NCBI GenBank assembly: GCA_964389805.1
Contig: CAYMFU010000053.1
Location: forward strand, 1 to 50,812
Source of the DNA: JAGTVG01 sp964389805
Lineage (GTDB): Bacteria > Bacteroidota > Bacteroidia > Cytophagales > Cyclobacteriaceae
DNA length: 50,812 nt
Reading direction: 5' to 3'
Part shown: one piece after another, positions 46,088 to 50,812 of the stretch
How the letters are laid out: the number at the start of each line of letters is the position of its first letter
Position numbering within the stretch: position 1 is the first letter of the stretch
Position numbers and translations under genes: made by a program
Notes under the pieces: model-generated
What the model was told of the DNA's origin: nothing
Database searches by the model: none
The model's input: only the letters and a program-made list of their open reading frames with translations

Positions 46088-46217
46088 TGGTTTAAATCTT
46101 TTAGTTCTTTAATGAAGTACGAACTGAATATAATTAAATAATAGAATATAATATTTGAACCATAAAAAAACAATTCTTCAAGTTTATTGAAAATCCTATG
46201 AAAGTATAATCTAAAAA

Positions 46218-46278
46218 AGGAATGATTAAATATAAATATTAATTACCTGATATCGAGAGAAGATATTTTATTAAGTCA
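46218..46278 (+). repeat. diverged 61-bp copy of the SGNH gene leader and start (left copy)
   Basis: This segment aligns without gaps to 48634-48694 with 49 of 61 bases identical (40 of the first 46), by my count. The right copy contains the start codon of the SGNH gene. In this copy the ATG reads ATC (46252-46254), and the following codons still give E-R-R-x-F-x-K-S before the frame stops at 46291-46293. It looks like a decayed duplicate of a Tat-leader gene's 5' end, lying just beyond the stop of the cyclase-like gene. The high AT content makes some chance similarity possible. Confidence 0.5.
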
Positions 46279-46335
46279 GCTTATAATTTTGATATATGAA
46301 TCGTAAAATGATTTATTTTGATAAAAAATACGAAT

Positions 46336-48390
46336 TCAATTTACGGGCAAGTTCATTTTTTTCAGAAGTTCTATATACCGCGGATTATCTTTTAACTTAT
46401 TGAAGATTGAATTATCTGATATGAGTGGCAAATTCGGATTATGCATTTCGTATGCCTCTTCAAAGAAATCTATAGCCTTGTTGTATTTTTTAACTTCAAT
46501 ATATCTCATAGCTTGTTCTATATTCTCCCTTAGATTACTATTTACCCCCACTTCCTCATATAATTTTATTACCTCTTCCTGAACTGCAAGCCAGCCATGC
46601 TCATCCAATATACTATCAAATTTCTTTGTCATGTTATATTTATCCCATTGCTCAGGATTAAGCTCTTTCATCACTTCAAAAGCTTTCTGGAAATCACCAA
46701 TGCAAACAGATGCTTCTATCAATATCGGATAGGTAAAAAAGTGATTTGGTTCTATTGAAATTGCTTTTCCGATTATCTTTATAGCAGCCTGACATTTACC
46801 GGCTTCTATGAGTACGCCGGCACATATTCCAAGAATGAAAGGATTCAGGGGATCCAGTTCCTGCGCTATTGCGGCATGGTGCAAGGCTTCCTCCGTCCTG
46901 CGAAGATGAGTCAGAATACTTGCATAGAAAGCATGGTTTCCGGCATGATTAGGATTCAGTTCAATGGATTTTAAAAAATCCTGCTCTCCTTTCGTCCAAT
47001 CCCATTCAAACCAGGCAGCCTTTGAACCTCTTATATTGTAAATCCAGGAGGATTTTGGATCCAGTTCCAAAGCCTTGTCAATATATTCATTTAGCTTAGG
47101 CAACGTATTCGACCGGTCTATAAAACCCATTTGGTACTGCCTCTCGAGTACACTTGCCATGCCTCTATAGGGAGGCGCCCAGTCCGGATCTTGTTCGTTT
47201 GCGAGTTTGAAGTATTGGGCAGCTCTTTGCAGAGCCTCCATGCTCATCTGATCATTATACACCAGGCCTTTCATATAAAGATCATGGGCTAACGGATCAA
47301 CCAACCTGGTTTCAGCAAGCAATTTTTCCTCCTGGGGGGTAAGTATTACATTAATCTTTTCTGAAAAGTCTTTAGCTACTATATTGTATAAATTTTGAAT
47401 TTGACTTCTTTCCACTTTGAAGTCATGAACCCAGAGTTGTTTTTCCTCATCCTCCGTGTCGACCATTCTTACCTGGAGACAAATACTATCCCCAACACAT
47501 AATACTGATCCTTCAACCACAACATTCACCCCCAATTCGGATGCAATTTCCGGTATAGACTTTTCAACATTTTTATATGCATAGGCGGTCTTTTTCGATT
47601 TCACCCGCAACGCACTGATTTTTCCTATTTCGCCTATCAGCGAAGCATGCATACCGGCCGTAAAATATTCAAGTGAATCACTCCCTGTATAATTGTCAAA
47701 GGGGAGGACCAAAACAGAATTCTCAGAATTCGATTGTTTTTCAATCATTGCTGGTAAAAAATAATATAATGCATAGGCCAGTAAAGCAATGATCAATATA
47801 CCGGCAATAATAGTATTCCTGCCAAAATCCAATGGACGTACAAGTTCTCCTGTATCAATAGATAAATCCAATTGGCTTTCATCCTCGCAGGAAATTTTAT
47901 ACATACCTACAGGATTTGTAACACCTTTCAAAGATTGCGTTCCAATTGATTCTATTTTTAATCCTTCTTTATTTTTTATATCATTGAATACAGTTTCAGA
48001 TATTATAATTTCGTTTGTATGGGCCAGACTTTGGATCCTGGAGGCGATATTTACGCCATCTCCTAACACATCATTTGTCTCAAAGATCACATCGCCCTGA
48101 TGGATGCCGATACGTAAAGCAATATCTGTTTTTTCGGTTGCCTTTTGTATGGATACAGCGCACATGACAGCATTTATATTGGAATGAAAACTGGCCAGGA
48201 TACCCCCAGCCATCTCTTTCAACCATCTGCCTTTAAAATTTTTAATGAGGCGCCTATGGATTCGCTGGTTTTTTCTAAGGCAATCAAATGCTATCTTATC
48301 ATCCTCTTTCAATAAAGAGTCATAACCGATGATGTCAGTAAACATGATTGCTGCTAAACGCCTTTGTGACATGGCAGTTTGTGGTTTCAA
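46336..48390 (-). CDS. cyclase-homology/FlgO-like/TPR signalling protein with a degenerate cyclase metal site
   Basis: The protein has 684 residues. Residues 10-165 form a class III adenylate/guanylate cyclase homology domain. First metal ligand Asp19 (FTDIIGYD), ATP-selecting Lys58 and transition-state Asn114/Arg118 (GVNIASRI) are present. The second metal ligand (G-D-G in KxxGDG) reads Ala61-Gly62-Gly63, so the Asp is lost. A transmembrane helix at about 193-212 follows. A periplasmic FlgO-like domain (about 222-345, SVLVLPFDNYTGSDSLEYF, ELGVNVVVEGSVL) and TPR repeats (about 365-640) complete it. The order is common in Bacteroidota signalling proteins. Without both aspartates, cyclase activity is doubtful; the domain may serve as a sensor or scaffold. 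Confidence 0.85.
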   Translation of the reverse strand: MKPQTAMSQRRLAAIMFTDIIGYDSLLKEDDKIAFDCLRKNQRIHRRLIKNFKGRWLKEMAGGILASFHSNINAVMCAVSIQKATEKTDIALRIGIHQGDVIFETNDVLGDGVNIASRIQSLAHTNEIIISETVFNDIKNKEGLKIESIGTQSLKGVTNPVGMYKISCEDESQLDLSIDTGELVRPLDFGRNTIIAGILIIALLAYALYYFLPAMIEKQSNSENSVLVLPFDNYTGSDSLEYFTAGMHASLIGEIGKISALRVKSKKTAYAYKNVEKSIPEIASELGVNVVVEGSVLCVGDSICLQVRMVDTEDEEKQLWVHDFKVERSQIQNLYNIVAKDFSEKINVILTPQEEKLLAETRLVDPLAHDLYMKGLVYNDQMSMEALQRAAQYFKLANEQDPDWAPPYRGMASVLERQYQMGFIDRSNTLPKLNEYIDKALELDPKSSWIYNIRGSKAAWFEWDWTKGEQDFLKSIELNPNHAGNHAFYASILTHLRRTEEALHHAAIAQELDPLNPFILGICAGVLIEAGKCQAAIKIIGKAISIEPNHFFTYPILIEASVCIGDFQKAFEVMKELNPEQWDKYNMTKKFDSILDEHGWLAVQEEVIKLYEEVGVNSNLRENIEQAMRYIEVKKYNKAIDFFEEAYEMHNPNLPLISDNSIFNKLKDNPRYIELLKKMNLPVN

Positions 48391-48453
48391 TTAAAATAAG
48401 CCACACGATAACCTATATTTAGACAATTTACGAAAAATTGGAGAAAGTCAATT

Positions 48454-48467
48454 ACCTTATGTAAGGT
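48454..48467. promoter_or_regulatory. inverted repeat, possible operator in a divergent intergenic region
   Basis: ACCTTATGTAAGGT has perfect 6-base arms (ACCTTA/TAAGGT) around a 2-base centre. It lies 64 bases from the start of the cyclase-like gene and about 200 bases from the SGNH gene, so it could control either. A single short palindrome in AT-rich DNA is weak evidence. Confidence 0.25.
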
Positions 48468-48633
48468 GAAATTATATTTATCAATAAGTTCTCTAATCCA
48501 TTTTTCGCCTCATCTCTTTTACGATGGTGTCAACGAATAAAAACTCTACTCTATTATCGTTTTGACGTGTGTAAAATTTATAAAATATACCCTTGTAACC
48601 TGTAAAAGTCCCATGTTCAGCAAATTATCGACC

Positions 48634-48694
48634 AGGAATTATTAAATTTAAATATCAATTTCCTGATATGGACAGAAGAACTTTTTGCAAATCA
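48634..48694 (+). repeat. right copy of the 61-bp leader repeat, overlapping the SGNH gene start
   Basis: It contains about 34 bases upstream and the first nine codons of the SGNH gene. It matches 46218-46278 at 49/61 positions in the same orientation, offset 2416 bases. It brackets the cyclase-like gene together with the left copy. Confidence 0.5.
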
Positions 48695-49972
48695 AATGCC
48701 TGTGCGGCAACATCTATTATGGGATACTCTTTTTTTCCGGATTTTCTTAATAATTCCAATTCTACCGACAATAAGAAGTCATACGCTGATTACCTTAGAA
48801 AAAGTGCGGTACCAAAAGAAGAACTTGACGTATTTTTGAACGAAAATTCCTGGGCCCAATTTGATCCAGAGGTAGGATACATCCTGGGGAACTATATGCC
48901 CCTTGATGGAATGGACAACAGTTCTACAATTTCCACAGTTAAGAAAGATGGTAGCCGGACCAGCCAGGTCTATTCTGAAAAAACCTGCCGCATTAATACC
49001 TACGGGAACAGTTTCACACAATGTCACCAGGTAAGCGATGCAGAGACCTGGCAGGAGTACCTCGCTGGCCACCTGGGTGAACCTGTCCGTAACTTCGGCA
49101 TGGGTGGATTTGGGGTATACCAGGCCTACCGGAGATTGATCAGAAGGGAAATCGCTGATTCAGATTCAAAATATGTGATCCTGTATATGTGGGGGGATGA
49201 CTATGTCCGAAGTGTGTTCAGATGCAGGTATGCAACCTATTACACCAATTGGAATGATTACGGGGGACATATGTTCCATGGTAATTTCTGGTCGAATATA
49301 GAAATGGACCTGGATAAAGGTGTTCTTGTGGAAAAGGAGAGCCGTATAAGTAAAAGGGAAGAATTATATAACATGACGGATCCGGATTTCATGTACGAGA
49401 ACCTGAAAGATGACCTGATGGTGCAATTGCATCTGATGGCTGGCAATATGGTCAATGCTGATATTGACGATAAAGGTTTTCGCAGGCTGGCTGAGATCCT
49501 GGGTATCCCCGGCATTGACTTCTCGAGCCAGGAAAGCATGCAGCGGACGGCTAATAATTTAAAAAACAAATATTCCTTTAAAGCCACTAAATATATACTG
49601 GGAAAAACCGGAGATTTCTGTAAGAAACATGATAAGAACCTGTTGCTTATCCATTTTGATCCATATGGTGTTCTCAGGCCTATGATACGTGGTGAAGCCC
49701 GGTATGATCAGGAAGTAATGGATTTTATTAATGATAGCGGTTTTCGTTTTTTTGACATGAATTCAGTACATGTGGAGGACTATAAAAAATTCAACTTAAG
49801 TCTGGATGAATACATGCAGAGGTATTTTATAGGGCATTACAATCCTTCAGGTAACCATTTCTTTGCCTATGCATTGAAGGATACTCTTGTAGATTGGCTA
49901 GATCCGAAGCCTATTACTTACCAGCAGGGGGATGAAAAACTGATCCGGTTTAAGGAGTATCTCGACGAATAA
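48668..49972 (+). CDS. exported SGNH-hydrolase-like protein
   Basis: The protein has 434 residues. The leader MDRRTFCKS with a short hydrophobic run is Tat-like. The SGNH fold begins about residue 105: a block-I motif TYGNSFTQ with candidate nucleophile Ser115 (Asn in place of the Asp before it), a block-II glycine segment NFGMGGFG (142-149), a block-III-like YMWGDDY (174-180) and a C-terminal GHYNPSGNH (389-397) with His390 and His397. The Asp usually placed two residues before the block-V His is Ile388. It is therefore either a variant esterase/acetylhydrolase or an inactive relative. It is divergent from the cyclase-like gene. Carbohydrate deacetylation would fit the region but is not shown. 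Confidence 0.75.
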   Translation: MDRRTFCKSNACAATSIMGYSFFPDFLNNSNSTDNKKSYADYLRKSAVPKEELDVFLNENSWAQFDPEVGYILGNYMPLDGMDNSSTISTVKKDGSRTSQVYSEKTCRINTYGNSFTQCHQVSDAETWQEYLAGHLGEPVRNFGMGGFGVYQAYRRLIRREIADSDSKYVILYMWGDDYVRSVFRCRYATYYTNWNDYGGHMFHGNFWSNIEMDLDKGVLVEKESRISKREELYNMTDPDFMYENLKDDLMVQLHLMAGNMVNADIDDKGFRRLAEILGIPGIDFSSQESMQRTANNLKNKYSFKATKYILGKTGDFCKKHDKNLLLIHFDPYGVLRPMIRGEARYDQEVMDFINDSGFRFFDMNSVHVEDYKKFNLSLDEYMQRYFIGHYNPSGNHFFAYALKDTLVDWLDPKPITYQQGDEKLIRFKEYLDE

Positions 49973-50012
49973 TTCTTATACCGGATTATCCTTATCAATG
50001 CTTGTATAATGA

Positions 50013-50168
50013 ATAAGTTATACATATAAATCCCCGCAATATGCTGATGTTGAGGGAGATTACCTGTTCTTTATTTCGGCCTATCATAAAGCTTGTGCTG
50101 ATAATCCAACAAATAAGCTGAAACTTGATGTCAAATTGGAAAAGTCTATCAATTCGATTTCATTCTGA
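50013..50168 (+). pseudogene. protein-like open frame without start codon; possible gene remnant
   Basis: Following TGA 50010-50012 the frame is open for 51 codons to TGA 50166-50168. It reads as protein: GDYLFFISAYHKACADNPTN and KLKLDVKLEKSINSISF. It contains no Met and no GTG or TTG near its start, so it cannot be translated alone. It overlaps the end of the convergent gene by nine bases. I do not recognise the family. It may be the tail of a decayed plus-strand gene in the gap after the SGNH gene. Confidence 0.3.
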
Positions 50169-50812
50169 CATGGTTTTTAACATAGCATCATAGAACCTTC
50201 TGGCATTATCGAGTCGATCAAGAACTTCTTTATCCGGCACATCTTTTCCGTGCTCTTCCTCATCAATTACATGGATCAGTGCCATTTGCTTATCAATAAT
50301 AGCAGGTGCTTTTTCAGGATTCCATGTTGGTTTCCCATCCACTATGAAATAGACAGGTGATGTATGTGCAATAGCTCCGTTATCACAATAAACCGCTGCA
50401 GTCAGCCACTGACTTTTAATCAGAGTATGGTCAAAATCAATAATAACTGAATCCGATTTATCGGGATTTAATGTCTTTTGAACCATTCCATCATTGTTGT
50501 ATATTTCTACTCTGTTGATTATGCCGATTTCAGGATGAGAATAAGCCCGTACATTGACATTGCTCGTAATTCCCACATTTCTTGTGATCTCCCGGCCGGG
50601 GAGATTGCCATCAGCTTCCAAAAATAAAGCAGGCCCGTTCGAGACAAAAGTTTTGCCTGATTTCAATCCTTCGAACCAGTAATCCGCCGAAAACGAATCC
50701 CCGGTATATACGAAGGTTCTTACTTCACCCAGTGTTGAACCCCAGGGGATATCGCTACCTGCAGCGGCTGAAATTCTGAAACCAAGATTAAGATAGTCAT
50801 AATAATCGGGTG
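50160..50812 (-). CDS. C-terminal part of a CehA/McbA-type metallohydrolase (5' end outside window)
   Basis: The frame is open from the right edge; its 217 readable residues are the C-terminal part. It shows the stretches YYDYLNLGFRISAAAGSDIP and WGSTLGEVRTFVYTG, then GLKSGKTFVSNGPALFLEAD and a beta-sandwich tail. This is the C-terminal portion of the CehA/McbA family (PHP-type metallohydrolases, whose founders hydrolyse carbaryl), where the SDIP-W and NGP-LF motifs recur. The metal-binding His/Asp residues would lie in the missing N-terminal half. Bacteroidota members are periplasmic; substrates are mostly unknown. The stop overlaps the remnant frame on the other strand. Confidence 0.82.
   Translation of the reverse strand, partial: PDYYDYLNLGFRISAAAGSDIPWGSTLGEVRTFVYTGDSFSADYWFEGLKSGKTFVSNGPALFLEADGNLPGREITRNVGITSNVNVRAYSHPEIGIINRVEIYNNDGMVQKTLNPDKSDSVIIDFDHTLIKSQWLTAAVYCDNGAIAHTSPVYFIVDGKPTWNPEKAPAIIDKQMALIHVIDEEEHGKDVPDKEVLDRLDNARRFYDAMLKTMSE

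Overview
The window looks like a chromosomal segment of a free-living or particle-associated Bacteroidota (Cytophagales/Marinilabiliales-like; the genus cannot be told from sequence alone). The evidence is a secreted subtilase with a type IX secretion C-terminal domain, a TonB receptor with STN and carboxypeptidase-regulatory domains followed by a DUF4249 lipoprotein, a histidine kinase/receiver/AraC hybrid regulator, FtsX-type permeases, an AmgK/MurU pair, and AT-rich intergenic DNA with few Shine-Dalgarno sites. I saw no rRNA, tRNA, CRISPR array, transposase or phage gene.

Left part (1-14.7 kb) is carbohydrate-oriented. It opens with the tail of a secreted FG-GAP/lyase-like protein. Next come a Gfo/Idh/MocA oxidoreductase and a xylose-isomerase-like TIM barrel as a pair, then a secreted alpha/beta hydrolase on the other strand. 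A minus-strand trio follows: exported Gfo/Idh/MocA oxidoreductase, NagB-like sugar-phosphate isomerase, and a heparan-glucosaminide-type membrane acetyltransferase. A large DUF5107-TPR protein, an exported aldo/keto reductase, a CPBP membrane protease and a zinc alcohol dehydrogenase complete this part.

Middle (14.7-34 kb). A tight four-gene envelope cluster encodes an unknown exported protein, an STN-TonB receptor, a DUF4249 lipoprotein and an MG2-like protein with a plug-like tail. It meets a second TonB receptor convergently. Then come the type IX-secreted subtilase, a small membrane protein and another Gfo/Idh/MocA protein. A run of redox and amino-sugar genes follows: a nitroreductase, an AhpD-like protein, an AmgK-like sugar kinase fused to a RapZ C-terminal domain, a MurU-like nucleotidyltransferase (translationally coupled), and a flavoprotein carrying the Glu/Tyr/Lys signature of iodotyrosine deiodinase.

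Right part (34-50.8 kb) is almost entirely on the minus strand. It holds hisH-hisA-hisF-hisIE ending in a CtlX-like citrulline hydrolase, a small lipoprotein, the one-polypeptide two-component/AraC regulator, an FtsX-type permease, a family 2 glycosyltransferase, a GH43 of the exo-beta-1,3-galactanase type, and a cyclase-like/FlgO/TPR protein that has lost a metal-binding aspartate. On the plus strand is an SGNH-like exported protein. The last gene, cut by the window end, is a CehA/McbA-type metallohydrolase.

The most unusual items are the kinase-RapZ fusion next to MurU and a deiodinase homolog, the degenerate cyclase, and a diverged 61-bp copy of the SGNH gene's leader and start located beyond the cyclase gene. 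Two protein-like reading frames without start codons (7885-8058 and 50013-50168) may be gene remnants.
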